A stretch of DNA of 64,000 bases. It comes from JAZBPO01 sp963691775 (GTDB lineage Bacteria > Pseudomonadota > Gammaproteobacteria > Pseudomonadales > Azotimanducaceae). This document shows positions 7,432 through 16,656 of this stretch, piece by piece; the first letter of the stretch is position 1, and every line of letters starts with the position of its first letter. Both the position numbers and the translations under genes were made by a program. The notes beneath the pieces were generated by a model, which was not told where the DNA came from, made no database searches, and saw nothing but the letters and a program-made list of their open reading frames with translations. The stretch lies in contig OY829369.1 in the NCBI GenBank assembly GCA_963691775.1, positions 2,232,001 through 2,296,000 of the forward strand, in the 5' to 3' direction.

Positions 7432-8772
7432 ATGAACGCTGAAGCCGTCAATCTCGCCGACAATATAGACGTTGATCCGTACTGGATGCCCTTCACGTCC
7501 AATAGGGACTTCAAGCAGCGGCCACGAATCCTCCGCAGCGCCCAGGGCCATCACTACACAACGCTCAACGGGGATCGGATCTACGACTTCTTCTCAGGGC
7601 TCTGGACCTGCGGCATGGGCCACTGCCACCCGAAGATCGTTGAAGCGGTTCAGTCGCAGGTGCAACAGCTCGATCACGGCATGGGATTTCAGGTCGGCTG
7701 CGACCGCTCCTTCGAGCTTGCGGAACGCCTGACGGAAATGGCACCCGCGCCCCTTACGCGGGCTTTTTTCACAAACTCGGGATCAGAGTCCGTCGATACC
7801 GCGCTCAAGATCGCGCTCGGCTATCACCGGGTCCGCGGCGAAGGCCAGCGCACGCGTCTGATCGGACGAGAACGCGGATACCACGGCGTGAACTTCGGCG
7901 GCATGTCCGTTGGCGGCATCGTCGCCAACAGGCAAATGTTCAGCGGCAACCTCGTGCCCGGCGTGGATCACATGCGGGCAACCATCGACCTCGACCACAC
8001 GGCGTTCTCGCGGGGTCAGCCCTCCTGGGGTGCGCATCTCGCAAACGACCTCCTCGGCATCGCGAAGCTTCACGGGCCGGATACGATCGCCGCCGTGATC
8101 GTCGAACCGGCGGCAGGATCGACGGGGATTCTTCCCCCCCCGGTCGGCTATCTGCAGCGCCTTCGCGAGCTCTGTGACGAGCACGGCATTCTCCTGATCT
8201 TCGACGAGGTGATCACCGGCTTCGGGCGAACCGGCGCATCCTTCGGCGCTGAACGCTTCGGCGTCATGCCAGACATCATGACCACGGCCAAGGGTCTCAC
8301 CAACGGCGTGATCCCCATGGGTGCGGTGCTTGTCCGCGAGGAAATCTACGACGCCTTCATGCGCGGGCCAGACGCGGCCATCGAGCTCTTTCACGGCTAC
8401 ACGTATTCGGGACATCCCGTTGCAGCTGCCGCTGGGGTCGCGAGCCTCGAGGTCATGGAGGAAGAGGACATCTTCGGCCAGGCTGCGGCCCTGTCTGCCC
8501 CCTTCGAGGAGCTCCTGCACTCCCTGGCGGACTGCAAGCACGTGATCGACGTACGCAACATCGGACTAATGGGCGCCATCGAACTCGCGCCCCGGCCGGG
8601 CGCGCCTGGGGCGCGCGGCCTCGAGGTGCACAAGCGCTGCTTCTGGGAAGAGCAGGTGATGCTGCGCAACGGCATGGACACGCTGCAGTTTTCTCCCTTC
8701 CTCAATTCCGACATCAACGACTGGACGCGGGCATTCGAGCGGATTCGCCACGTCATCGAAACAATCGCCTGA
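7432..8772 (+). CDS. bauA: Beta-alanine (omega-amino acid):pyruvate aminotransferase, class III
   Basis: 446 residues; ATG 7432 has an AGGAG Shine-Dalgarno. It is a PLP fold-type I class-III transaminase, with the Lys expected to bind PLP at 287 (TTAKGLTNG) and IFDEVITGFGRTG upstream of it. The opening YWMPFTSNRDF, the SGLWTCGMGH block and the GYHGVNFGGMSVGG segment resemble Pseudomonas BauA. The reaction would be beta-alanine + pyruvate to malonate semialdehyde + alanine; related enzymes also use GABA or diamines. The next gene is an MmsA-type dehydrogenase, which completes the malonate-semialdehyde step. Both are well placed to consume beta-alanine or GABA formed from aminopropyl or aminobutyl ends of polyamines. 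Confidence 0.85.
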   Translation: MNAEAVNLADNIDVDPYWMPFTSNRDFKQRPRILRSAQGHHYTTLNGDRIYDFFSGLWTCGMGHCHPKIVEAVQSQVQQLDHGMGFQVGCDRSFELAERLTEMAPAPLTRAFFTNSGSESVDTALKIALGYHRVRGEGQRTRLIGRERGYHGVNFGGMSVGGIVANRQMFSGNLVPGVDHMRATIDLDHTAFSRGQPSWGAHLANDLLGIAKLHGPDTIAAVIVEPAAGSTGILPPPVGYLQRLRELCDEHGILLIFDEVITGFGRTGASFGAERFGVMPDIMTTAKGLTNGVIPMGAVLVREEIYDAFMRGPDAAIELFHGYTYSGHPVAAAAGVASLEVMEEEDIFGQAAALSAPFEELLHSLADCKHVIDVRNIGLMGAIELAPRPGAPGARGLEVHKRCFWEEQVMLRNGMDTLQFSPFLNSDINDWTRAFERIRHVIETIA

Positions 8773-8807
8773 GCGTGCCTGAGGCAGCTCAACCTGGAGA
8801 TCCACGC

Positions 8808-10337
8808 ATGAACTTCGGTTCCGCAGAACTCGCTTCCCGGCTCGAGACGGTCGGTCACTTCATCGATGGCGAAGCGATCCAAGAGACCGGACGAACGTTG
8901 CCCGTGACCAATCCTGCAACCGGGCAGGTCGTGCGCGACGTGTCCCTCGCACCGGCTGCGACCGTGGAGCGTGCCATTGCAGCTGCCCAGGCGGCCTTCG
9001 AGGGCTGGCGCAATACGCCGGTGAGCAAGCGCGCACGCGTGATGTTCCGCTTCAAGCAGCTCCTAGACGAGCACGCGGAAGAAATCGCTGCGGCCATTAC
9101 CGAAGAGCATGGCAAGGTTGTGGACGACGCCATGGGCGAATTCCAGCGCGGCGTGGAAGTCGTCGAGTACGCCTGCGGTATCGCCGAACTGCTCAAGGGC
9201 GAGCACACGCGTAACGTCGGTCCAGGGATCGACAGCTGGTCCGAGCATCAGCCACTCGGCGTCGTCGCAGGCATCACCCCGTTCAACTTCCCCGCGATGG
9301 TCCCGCTGTGGATGTACCCCATGGCGATCGCAGCAGGAAACACTTTTGTCCTCAAGCCGTCCGAGAAGGACCCTACGGTATCGCTGATCTGCGCCCGCCT
9401 CCTTGCGGAAGCGGGTCTGCCGAAGGGCGTCTTCAACGTCGTCAACGGAGACAGGGAAGCGGTCGACACGCTCCTCGACGACCCTCGTATCCAGGCGATC
9501 AGTTTCGTGGGCTCGACGCCCATCGCCGAATCGATCTACAGCCGGGGCACAGCCAATGGCAAGCGCGTCCAGGCGCTCGGCGGCGCAAAGAATCATGCTG
9601 TCGTCATGCCCGATGCGGACATCGAGAACGCCGCCAGCGCGCTCATGGGGGCCGCCTACGGTTCCTGCGGGGAGCGCTGCATGGCGATTTCGGTTGCTGT
9701 GTGCGTCGGGAGCGAGACGGCCGACGCCCTGATCGCCCGCCTCTCCGCCCACATCGGAGAGACACGCGTCGGCACCGGGGCCGATGCGACCAACGACATG
9801 GGCCCCCTGATCACCCGCGAGCATCTGGACAAGGTGACGCAATACGTCGAAACCGGCGTCGAGGAAGGGGCCACGCTCGTGATCGATGGCCGCGGTCTGA
9901 CGGTGCAGGGCCACGAGCAGGGCTTCTTTCTAGGCCCCTGCCTCTTCGATCACGTCACCCCGAGCATGCGCATTCATCGGGAAGAAATTTTTGGCCCGGT
10001 GCTCTGCGTTGTGCGCGTCGAATCGCAGGAGGAGGCCATGCGGCTCATCGACGAACACGAATTCGGCAATGGCACCTGCATTTTCACCCGCGACGGTGAG
10101 GCTGCTCGCTTCTTCGCGGATCACATCCAGGTCGGCATGGTGGGCGTGAATGTCCCGCTACCCGTGCCGGTCGCCTGTCACAGCTTCGGCGGATGGAAGC
10201 GTTCGCTGTTCGGCGACCTTTCCGCGTACGGCCCAGACAGCATCCGGTTCTACACCCGCCGCAAAACCATCACGCAGCGCTGGCTCGCGGGCGGAGTACG
10301 CGAGAAGGCCCGCTTCAGCTTCCCGAGCTACTCCTGA
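8808..10337 (+). CDS. mmsA: Malonate/methylmalonate-semialdehyde dehydrogenase (CoA-acylating)
   Basis: 509 residues from ATG 8808, 35 nt after bauA; an earlier in-frame ATG at 8775 would add 11 unlikely residues. It belongs to the aldehyde dehydrogenase superfamily with the MmsA signature: ITPFNFPAMVPLWM (Asn160), catalytic Cys291 in GERCMAIS, and the characteristic C-terminus FGDLSAYGPDSIRFYTRRKT. MmsA enzymes oxidise malonate or methylmalonate semialdehyde with NAD and CoA to acetyl- or propionyl-CoA. Directly after bauA it would convert the BauA product to acetyl-CoA, giving a complete beta-alanine route. An extra Cys (287) sits four residues before the catalytic one. Confidence 0.88.
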   Translation: MNFGSAELASRLETVGHFIDGEAIQETGRTLPVTNPATGQVVRDVSLAPAATVERAIAAAQAAFEGWRNTPVSKRARVMFRFKQLLDEHAEEIAAAITEEHGKVVDDAMGEFQRGVEVVEYACGIAELLKGEHTRNVGPGIDSWSEHQPLGVVAGITPFNFPAMVPLWMYPMAIAAGNTFVLKPSEKDPTVSLICARLLAEAGLPKGVFNVVNGDREAVDTLLDDPRIQAISFVGSTPIAESIYSRGTANGKRVQALGGAKNHAVVMPDADIENAASALMGAAYGSCGERCMAISVAVCVGSETADALIARLSAHIGETRVGTGADATNDMGPLITREHLDKVTQYVETGVEEGATLVIDGRGLTVQGHEQGFFLGPCLFDHVTPSMRIHREEIFGPVLCVVRVESQEEAMRLIDEHEFGNGTCIFTRDGEAARFFADHIQVGMVGVNVPLPVPVACHSFGGWKRSLFGDLSAYGPDSIRFYTRRKTITQRWLAGGVREKARFSFPSYS

Positions 10338-10422
10338 AACGAGCCGAGGCGCCACTGCAACGGCGCCCGAAACCGCAAGGCCCAGAGCGAACACCAGCCT
10401 GCAACCGACCAACGAGGTGCCT

Positions 10423-11793
10423 ATGGACGCGATGAACGAAAGAAGCCTGAGCGACTGGCAACAGCTCGACCACGACCATCACATGCACCCGTTCACTGAC
10501 CATCTTGAACTCGGTCAGCGGCGCTCGAGGATCATCACCCGTGCGGACGGCGTCTACATTCACGACGCAGAGGGTAGGCAGGTACTGGATGGCATGTCGG
10601 GCCTGTGGAACGTGAACGTCGGCTACGGCCGCAAGGAACTCGTAGACGCAGCCGCCCGACAGCTTGCGGAGCTGCCGTACTACAACAGCTTTTTCCAGTG
10701 CACCAACATGCCGGCAGTCGACCTGTCGGCCATGCTGTGCGAACTCACACCGCCGCAATTCACTCGGGCCTTTTTCACCGGATCCGGTTCCGAGTCGAAC
10801 GACACCATTGTGCGCATGGTGAGAACCTACTGGGATCTCATGGGGCACCCACAGAAGCACACGTTCATCAGCCGGAAGAACGCCTATCACGGGTCCACGG
10901 TCGCTGCGGCCAGCCTCGGCGGCATGTCCGCCATGCACAAGCAGGGCGGCCTGCCGATCCCGGGGGTCGTACACATTGATCAGCCCTACTGGTTCGGCAG
11001 CGATCGAACACAGTCGCCGGAGGCGTTTGGTCTCGCCATGGCTCGACAGCTAGAGACCACCATCGAGCAGCTCGGCGCCGAGAACGTTGCTGCATTCATC
11101 GGCGAGCCGATCCAGGGCGCAGGCGGGGTCATCATTCCCCCGGATGGCTACTGGCCCGAGATTCAGCGAATCTGCCGCAAGCACGACATCCTGCTGATCT
11201 GCGACGAGGTGATCACCGGCTTCGGCCGGCTCGGAGAGTGGTTCGGTTCGAGTTACTTCGGCATAGAGCCGGACCTGATGCCTTTCGCCAAGGGCGTTAC
11301 GTCAGGCTACCTGCCGCTGGGCGGCGTCATGGTGGGTGCTCGCGTGGCAGACGTACTCATCGAGAAAGGCGGAGAGTTCGCGCACGGTTACACCTACTCC
11401 GGACATCCAGCGTCCTGCGCGGTGGCCATCGCGAATCTCGGGATCATCCGCAGCGAAGGCATGGTCGAGCGGATCAAGGACGACATCGGCCCCTACCTGC
11501 AGCAGCGCTGGTCCGAGCTTGCGGAGCACCCGATCGTCGGAGAGACGCGCATGGTAGGCCTCATGGGCGCGCTGGAGATCGTCCGCGACAGGGCAACCTG
11601 CGAGCGCTTTGGAGAAGACCTCCAGGCGGGAACGCGCTGCCGCGATCATGCAATCGACGCAGGACTGGTCATGCGCGCCGTCGGCGACACGATGATCGTT
11701 GCACCGCCGTTTCCATTGACGCACGCGCAGGCCGACGAGCTGGTCAACAAGGCTGCCGTCGCCCTTAATCGAACGCAGGCGGAACTCGCCTGA
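10423..11793 (+). CDS. spuC: Polyamine (putrescine):pyruvate aminotransferase, class III, SpuC-like
   Basis: 456 residues from ATG 10423 (GAGGTG Shine-Dalgarno); longer in-frame starts read through the mmsA end and look spurious. The text tracks Pseudomonas SpuC closely: DHHMHPFTD near the start, LWNVNVGYGRKELV, FTGSGSESNDTIVRMVRTYW, GEPIQGAGGVIIPPDGYWP, the PLP Lys290 in PFAKGVTSGY, and RAVGDTMIVAPP at the end. SpuC transfers an amino group from putrescine, or other diamines, to pyruvate, yielding 4-aminobutanal. It ends the bauA-mmsA-spuC operon and converges on the PhyH gene with 21 nt between stops. Confidence 0.85.
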   Translation: MDAMNERSLSDWQQLDHDHHMHPFTDHLELGQRRSRIITRADGVYIHDAEGRQVLDGMSGLWNVNVGYGRKELVDAAARQLAELPYYNSFFQCTNMPAVDLSAMLCELTPPQFTRAFFTGSGSESNDTIVRMVRTYWDLMGHPQKHTFISRKNAYHGSTVAAASLGGMSAMHKQGGLPIPGVVHIDQPYWFGSDRTQSPEAFGLAMARQLETTIEQLGAENVAAFIGEPIQGAGGVIIPPDGYWPEIQRICRKHDILLICDEVITGFGRLGEWFGSSYFGIEPDLMPFAKGVTSGYLPLGGVMVGARVADVLIEKGGEFAHGYTYSGHPASCAVAIANLGIIRSEGMVERIKDDIGPYLQQRWSELAEHPIVGETRMVGLMGALEIVRDRATCERFGEDLQAGTRCRDHAIDAGLVMRAVGDTMIVAPPFPLTHAQADELVNKAAVALNRTQAELA

Positions 11794-11814
11794 CCTAAGC
11801 GGGCCGAGTGACGC

Positions 11815-12630
11815 TCAGGATCGGAACCAGTTGCCGTCCGGATCGCCCGGATAGACGCCAAGGGAAGGGCCGTCACTCTGGTAACCCATGAGACGCTGGA
11901 CGCGTTCCGGGTATGTGCGCGCGATCTCCGGGGGCACGGAGAGGTACTGGTTTTCCTCCTGCCGGAGCCAGCCGAGACTGTAGGTATTGACCAATCCGGT
12001 GCGCGCCACAGCGGTGCTGTTAGCGCCCCCGCCGTGCCAAGTGGTTCCGAGATAGAACAAAGCAGAGCCGCGGCCCATGGTTGCCTGCACGATGGTCTCG
12101 GCGTCTATCGCACCCCCGTCAGCGATGCCGTGGTCGCCCGGAACAACACGCGTCGCCCCGTTCGCCTCCGTGAAGTCGTCCAGCGCCCACATGACAGAGA
12201 ACTGCAGTTCGACGCCGGGTAGCGATATCGGGTACAGGCCGTCGACGTCTCGATGCAGGACCTGATCTCGCTCGCCGGGCAGCACCCGGATCGCGGTGGT
12301 GCTACCGATCCGGTAGCTCCGTGCGTGGGGGAGCAAAAGGGCATCCGCAACTGCCAGGACAAAAGGGTGCGCGATCAGCTCCGCCGCGCTACGGGATTCC
12401 TTGAGAATCGCGCCGACCCGCAAGGTCCTGTATCCGTTGAAGTCGTTCGCGAACCTGGCGCCGAATTCCACGAAAGGCGCCTCGAGCTCTTGGAGCACCC
12501 TGTCGAGCAGAGAATCGGCGACGAGATCGCGCACGACCGCTGCGCCAGAGCGACGCATAGCAGCCACAAGGGCGGCGGGCTCTCCCCCAGGGGCAAACGT
12601 CGGCAGCTCACCATCGCAGGCCTCAGCCAT
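11815..12630 (-). CDS. Phytanoyl-CoA dioxygenase (PhyH) family Fe(II)/2-oxoglutarate oxygenase
   Basis: 271 residues. A double-stranded beta-helix with a complete iron triad: His127 and Asp129 in HRDVDG and His199 in GTTWHGGG, plus a likely 2-oxoglutarate-binding Arg210 in VARTGLVN. Members hydroxylate small molecules, for example ectoine and phytanoyl-CoA, and some perform oxidative demethylation through hemiaminal formation. It is the last gene of the A-B-GcvT-MFS-PhyH operon, so it probably modifies the same substrate. No signal peptide is seen. Substrate is unknown. Confidence 0.75.
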   Translation of the reverse strand: MAEACDGELPTFAPGGEPAALVAAMRRSGAAVVRDLVADSLLDRVLQELEAPFVEFGARFANDFNGYRTLRVGAILKESRSAAELIAHPFVLAVADALLLPHARSYRIGSTTAIRVLPGERDQVLHRDVDGLYPISLPGVELQFSVMWALDDFTEANGATRVVPGDHGIADGGAIDAETIVQATMGRGSALFYLGTTWHGGGANSTAVARTGLVNTYSLGWLRQEENQYLSVPPEIARTYPERVQRLMGYQSDGPSLGVYPGDPDGNWFRS

Positions 12631-12682
12631 GGGCGCGACCGTTCCGGCTCAGCACCGCTCGCGTCCCCGGCGGAGACATGAA

Positions 12683-13891
12683 TCAGGACGCATCGGCCAG
12701 GGCCGGGATCGCTGCCTTCAGCTTCACGTACATCATCACGTAGATGAGCAGGGCAACCAGCGATGCTCCGGCGCAAAGGATGAATACGCCGTCGTAGCCA
12801 TAGCCAGCCCCCAGCAGTGAGGCCGCAAGGTTCGGCCCCACGATCTGGCCCAGCCCCTGAGCACCGGGCATGAGGGCAGAGTAGCGGCCGTCAGGGTCGA
12901 CGTTCGCGACGGTCGCCATCTGATAAACGTCCGCGAAGATCCACAGGAAGTTGAAGCCGAAGAGACTGATGACGATGTTCACGTCATTGATGCCGGCAAC
13001 GAGCATGACCACGATGATCGCCTGCATGAAGAGCGTGATCATCAAAGGGCGCGCAAGCCCGTATCGATTACTGATGAGCGTCGCGAACAGGCACCCGAGC
13101 ACGGAGAAAAAACTCGTGAAAACCAGGACCTGTGACACCCAATCAGGGTCCGCCGAGGAAACCGCGCTTGCGAGCTCGATGTACGTCCAGTAGGCACCGA
13201 TGTTGACGTAGGTCACACCGATCGCCGCAAGCACCATCCAGGGCACGTAGATCGGCACGCTGACGTCCGCCGCACTTTGTTCAGAGTCCTGCGCTGGTCG
13301 CTCAGCGCCGCGGCCCGGGTACCACCCGAGGAACGGTAAAGTGAGCAGGTATGCCACGATGAAAACCAGGTAGATGCTGTTCATGGACAGCATCGGAAGC
13401 ACTGCAAGCTCACCGGCCTGCGAAAACGCGAAGGCAAACAGGGAGTAATTGAAGGCGCGTGCGGGCCAGGATGTCGCACCAAGATTCGCGACCGCGACGG
13501 CGGTGTAGAAGCCACTGCCAAGGCCGGAGATGACCCGTAACCAGAGGACGGACTCGTAATCCGTGATCGCCATGCACGCTGCGTTGGCTGAGACCGAAAG
13601 GACGATCCCTGCAAGCGTTAGCCAGCGCCGATCGAGGCGCGCGATGAGCATCGCCGTCAGCACGGCCCCTAACGACAGCCCACCGAGGTCCGCACCCGCG
13701 ACGCGCCCCACTTCAACCTCACTGAAGCCGAGCTGATTCACCCAGGCAGAGCTGATGACGGGGATGCCGACGAGCACGCCGTAGCCCACGAGGATCATAT
13801 AGAGCGATATGCCGAGGGATCGCCAGCCGTCAAAAGGATTTGGCGCCGCGTCGGCCGCCGCGCCGGCTGCATCATTCAATCCCGTGCTCAC
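12683..13891 (-). CDS. MFS transporter
   Basis: 402 residues from GTG 13891, only 3 nt after the GcvT stop, so probably translationally coupled. About 12 hydrophobic segments are evident, beginning with SLGISLYMILVGYGVLVGIP and ending with FILCAGASLVALLIYVMMYV. The loop after segment 2 reads GRVAGADLGGLS and the following one ARLDRRW, in the position of the MFS A-motif. It is likely an inner-membrane importer (or exporter) for the compound handled by the FAD-FAD-GcvT enzymes. Substrate cannot be inferred from sequence. Confidence 0.8.
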   Translation of the reverse strand: MSTGLNDAAGAAADAAPNPFDGWRSLGISLYMILVGYGVLVGIPVISSAWVNQLGFSEVEVGRVAGADLGGLSLGAVLTAMLIARLDRRWLTLAGIVLSVSANAACMAITDYESVLWLRVISGLGSGFYTAVAVANLGATSWPARAFNYSLFAFAFSQAGELAVLPMLSMNSIYLVFIVAYLLTLPFLGWYPGRGAERPAQDSEQSAADVSVPIYVPWMVLAAIGVTYVNIGAYWTYIELASAVSSADPDWVSQVLVFTSFFSVLGCLFATLISNRYGLARPLMITLFMQAIIVVMLVAGINDVNIVISLFGFNFLWIFADVYQMATVANVDPDGRYSALMPGAQGLGQIVGPNLAASLLGAGYGYDGVFILCAGASLVALLIYVMMYVKLKAAIPALADAS

Positions 13892-13894
13892 GAC

Positions 13895-15094
13895 TCAGAA
13901 TGCCGCCGGGGGCGTCGCGCTACGGTGCGCCGGCACATAGAAAGGGTCCGCCGTAAGCGTGCACGCCTCCCAAACGCTCCGCCACGCCATTTCACGCTGA
14001 TAGTCGATCTTCACCCAGACCTGCTTCGGCTCGTGGCCCTTTCTGAGCTCCAGCTCCGCATAAGCAAGATTGGACTTCAGAACCGGCGACCAGCACGTTA
14101 GGCGGACCACACCGATCTCACGCCCCTTGCGCCGGCTGTAGACGAATGCATCCCCGACGGGCTTGTTGCCGCCAACATACATCTTCACCAGACGGCGCCT
14201 GGCCGTGGCGGTCGCCTCTCGAGCCAGGGCGGCGCGGCCGGTGAAGTGCCCCTTGTCCAGGTCGACAGCCCAGCCAAGCCCGACCTCATAAGGGGACCGC
14301 CGCTCATCCTCGCGCACAGCACTTTCGGCGGTCATGAAGTCGAAGCCAGGCATGATAAAGCCCGCCTCGATGCGCGCCATCTCCATGGCGTCGAGGCCAA
14401 TGGGAACAACGTCGTAGCGGCCCTGTTGCGCCGCGAGCGCATGCCAGAGGCGCTCGCCGTCTGCGGGATCCACCCAGACTTCATAGCCGAGGTCACCCGT
14501 GTAGCCCGTCCGCGACACAAGCGCACGGGTGCCCCCAAAGGACGTTGTGATGTGGCGATAGGGCCTCAGCGTATCCAGGCCTTCGAACCCTGCGCCCGTA
14601 AGCACCGAGTAGGACGTCGGCCCCTGCACGGCAAGGGCCGCAACCTCTTGCGTCTCGCAGCGAATATCGACGTCGAAACCGAGGGCACTCGTTAGGAGCC
14701 AATCCAGCTGATGATGCTGAGCGCAGAGGCGAAACTCCTGATCGCCAAGGCGGAACAAGGTCCCGTCGTCTATGAGCTTGCCCTCGTCATCACACCAGGC
14801 GACGTAGGTGATCCGACCGGTTCGCAAGCGGTCTATCCGGCGCACCAGAAGCCGGTCAAGGAAGGCGAGCGCGTCCGGGCCGCAGATCCGGTATTTCTCC
14901 ATCGGCGTCAGATCCATCACGGAGCAGCCGCTTCGGATAGCGAAGTATTCGCGCGCGAGATTGTCTACGACCTTCGCCGCCTTGTAGCCGTTCCACGCGG
15001 TCCAGTGCTCGCGCGTCGTCGCTGCTTCGTAGAAGGCAGTGAAGGGAGAGCGCTCAAGCGCCTGCTGAAAGTGCGTATGGGCGATGACGTTCAA
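13895..15094 (-). CDS. GcvT-family aminomethyl/methyl transferase (cassette copy 2)
   Basis: 399 residues. The frame is open further upstream, but TTG 15094 is the likely start: it follows GGAAGGGA with good spacing and overlaps the upstream stop as TTGA. The GcvT fold is complete: MDLTPMEKYRICGPDA, DEGKLIDDGTLFRLG (catalytic-type Asp), VQGPTSYSV, SRTGYTGDLGYEVWVDP, GLDAMEMARIEAG and a C-terminal barrel. The family transfers C1 units to tetrahydrofolate. No GcvH, GcvP or lipoyl gene is nearby. Two upstream FAD oxidoreductases and a downstream MFS transporter and PhyH oxygenase suggest demethylation of an imported small molecule, with the methyl or methylene caught on folate. It is homologous to 1-611. 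Confidence 0.82.
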   Translation of the reverse strand: MNVIAHTHFQQALERSPFTAFYEAATTREHWTAWNGYKAAKVVDNLAREYFAIRSGCSVMDLTPMEKYRICGPDALAFLDRLLVRRIDRLRTGRITYVAWCDDEGKLIDDGTLFRLGDQEFRLCAQHHQLDWLLTSALGFDVDIRCETQEVAALAVQGPTSYSVLTGAGFEGLDTLRPYRHITTSFGGTRALVSRTGYTGDLGYEVWVDPADGERLWHALAAQQGRYDVVPIGLDAMEMARIEAGFIMPGFDFMTAESAVREDERRSPYEVGLGWAVDLDKGHFTGRAALAREATATARRRLVKMYVGGNKPVGDAFVYSRRKGREIGVVRLTCWSPVLKSNLAYAELELRKGHEPKQVWVKIDYQREMAWRSVWEACTLTADPFYVPAHRSATPPAAF

Positions 15095-16656
15095 GACTGT
15101 CCCTTCCTGCGACTGCGGTTGATCACGCGCGCGGCATTGCGTCCCGGGAACCCCGAGACGTCTCCGCCCGGGTGACAGCCTGCGCTGCACAGGAACAGAC
15201 CGTCGACCGGCGTCACATACTGCGCCGCGCCATAAACAGGCCGGAGCATCATCGACTGATGGAGCGACAGCTCTCCGTGGTGCCAGTGACCCTCGGCGAC
15301 GCCGTAGGCCCGCTCGATGTCCCGCGGGGTAAGAAGCTCCTGCGCGACGACTCGCCCCCTGAACTCTGGGTCGTATTCCTCGAGCGTCGCGAGCACGCGC
15401 TCCACGACCGCCGCGCGCTGAGCATCCGTTTCCGGCTCGGTCTGATAGGGCACGTAGGAAACGTTCAGTGACGCTACGTGCCGCCCCCCAGAAGCGCTTT
15501 CCGGAGCATGGAGGCTGGGCAGCGTCATCTCGATGACGGGCGCGGCGCTGTGGCGACCATACTTGCTGGCATTGAACGCCCGCTCTACATAGTCCGCGGA
15601 GGGCGCGATGAGCAGGCGCCCAGCGAGCGCGGCTTCGTCTACACCCGGAAACTCCGGCATCGACGCGAGCGCTAGATGAAGCTTGGCAACCACGCCCTTG
15701 CCACGTACCTGCGTGACGCGCCGCGCAAACATCGCATCCAGCTCCGGTAACCCGAGCAGGGAGCGGAAGGTGAGCCTAGGGTCGACTCCGGAGACAACCG
15801 TATCCGTGAGGATTTCCTCGCCGCTTGCTAGGCGCACGCCGCTGACGCGGCCGTCGCTCACTAGAACCCGAACAACTTCACTGCCGGTACGAATCTCTCC
15901 GCCAGAAGCCCGTAGAGCACGCACCAGCGCCCGGGTCACAGAGTGCTCCGGCGCACCGACGATGCCCGGCATCGCCTCCCGAGCATGCGCGAGGCGATGG
16001 AGCCAGCTCAGGATCGTACCGGGGGTGCGTGGCCCCATGGCGGACCCTTGAACAGCCTCGATCGCCAGCAGACCCTTCAGGCGATCATCATCGAACGTCT
16101 CCTCGAGAAGGTCATAAACATTCATCGCGATGACTCGAAGCAGCTCGCGCGTACCCTCACGTCCGAGGCCGAAGCGCACGCCAGTACCAATCTGCTGCCA
16201 GGACACGAGATCGCCGACCCCGAAGTTCTTCATGCGCGGCGGCGACCGCTGAAAAAGCGGCGCGAGCCGCCGCGCAAACTCGGCATAACGCCCGCGCAGC
16301 TCGCCATAGGCGAGCGCATCTGTCGCGGGCAGGTCCTCGCCTGACAGCCGTCCATCCACAAACTTCACGACCCGACCATGTGGATCGAGTGCGGTCGTCG
16401 GGGCGGGTGGGGCAGGCGTGTAACCGTGCGCGTCAAGATGAAGGTCCTTGCGTATCTGGTCCGCAAGGGCGTACTGCGCGTGGGCGAACGGCACGCGGTC
16501 GCCGTCACCGAAGGTTCGGAAGGAAGCCATGCCGCCCGCGCCTTCAGCGCGTTCCAGGCAGATGACCGGGCGTTCGCTCCGCGCGAGGTAATTCGCGCAG
16601 ACAAGCGCATTGTGGCCAGCCCCGATGACCACGATCGGCTGCGTAGGCTCAGTCAT
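15091..16656 (-). CDS. FAD-dependent oxidoreductase, PYROXD2/phytoene-desaturase type, form B (cassette copy 2)
   Basis: 521 residues from ATG 16656, overlapping the preceding gene by 8 nt (ATGACTGA) and overlapping the next start as TTGA. The Rossmann motif VIGAGHNALVCANYLARS is near the N-terminus, ERAEGAGGMASFR closes the FAD site and the C-terminal CSAGCHPGGDVSGFPGRNAA completes it. The central region is shared with form B of copy 1 (for example EMTLPSLHAPE versus EVTLPSLEDAS), with clear divergence elsewhere. No signal peptide or membrane helix is visible. It is probably an amine- or CH-CH-oxidising flavoenzyme acting with form A. Confidence 0.83.
   Translation of the reverse strand: MTEPTQPIVVIGAGHNALVCANYLARSERPVICLERAEGAGGMASFRTFGDGDRVPFAHAQYALADQIRKDLHLDAHGYTPAPPAPTTALDPHGRVVKFVDGRLSGEDLPATDALAYGELRGRYAEFARRLAPLFQRSPPRMKNFGVGDLVSWQQIGTGVRFGLGREGTRELLRVIAMNVYDLLEETFDDDRLKGLLAIEAVQGSAMGPRTPGTILSWLHRLAHAREAMPGIVGAPEHSVTRALVRALRASGGEIRTGSEVVRVLVSDGRVSGVRLASGEEILTDTVVSGVDPRLTFRSLLGLPELDAMFARRVTQVRGKGVVAKLHLALASMPEFPGVDEAALAGRLLIAPSADYVERAFNASKYGRHSAAPVIEMTLPSLHAPESASGGRHVASLNVSYVPYQTEPETDAQRAAVVERVLATLEEYDPEFRGRVVAQELLTPRDIERAYGVAEGHWHHGELSLHQSMMLRPVYGAAQYVTPVDGLFLCSAGCHPGGDVSGFPGRNAARVINRSRRKGQS

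Noticed and set aside
1..15094. Glycine cleavage system
   Set aside because: GcvT-like genes occur without GcvH, GcvP or lipoylation genes and are coupled to FAD oxidoreductases.
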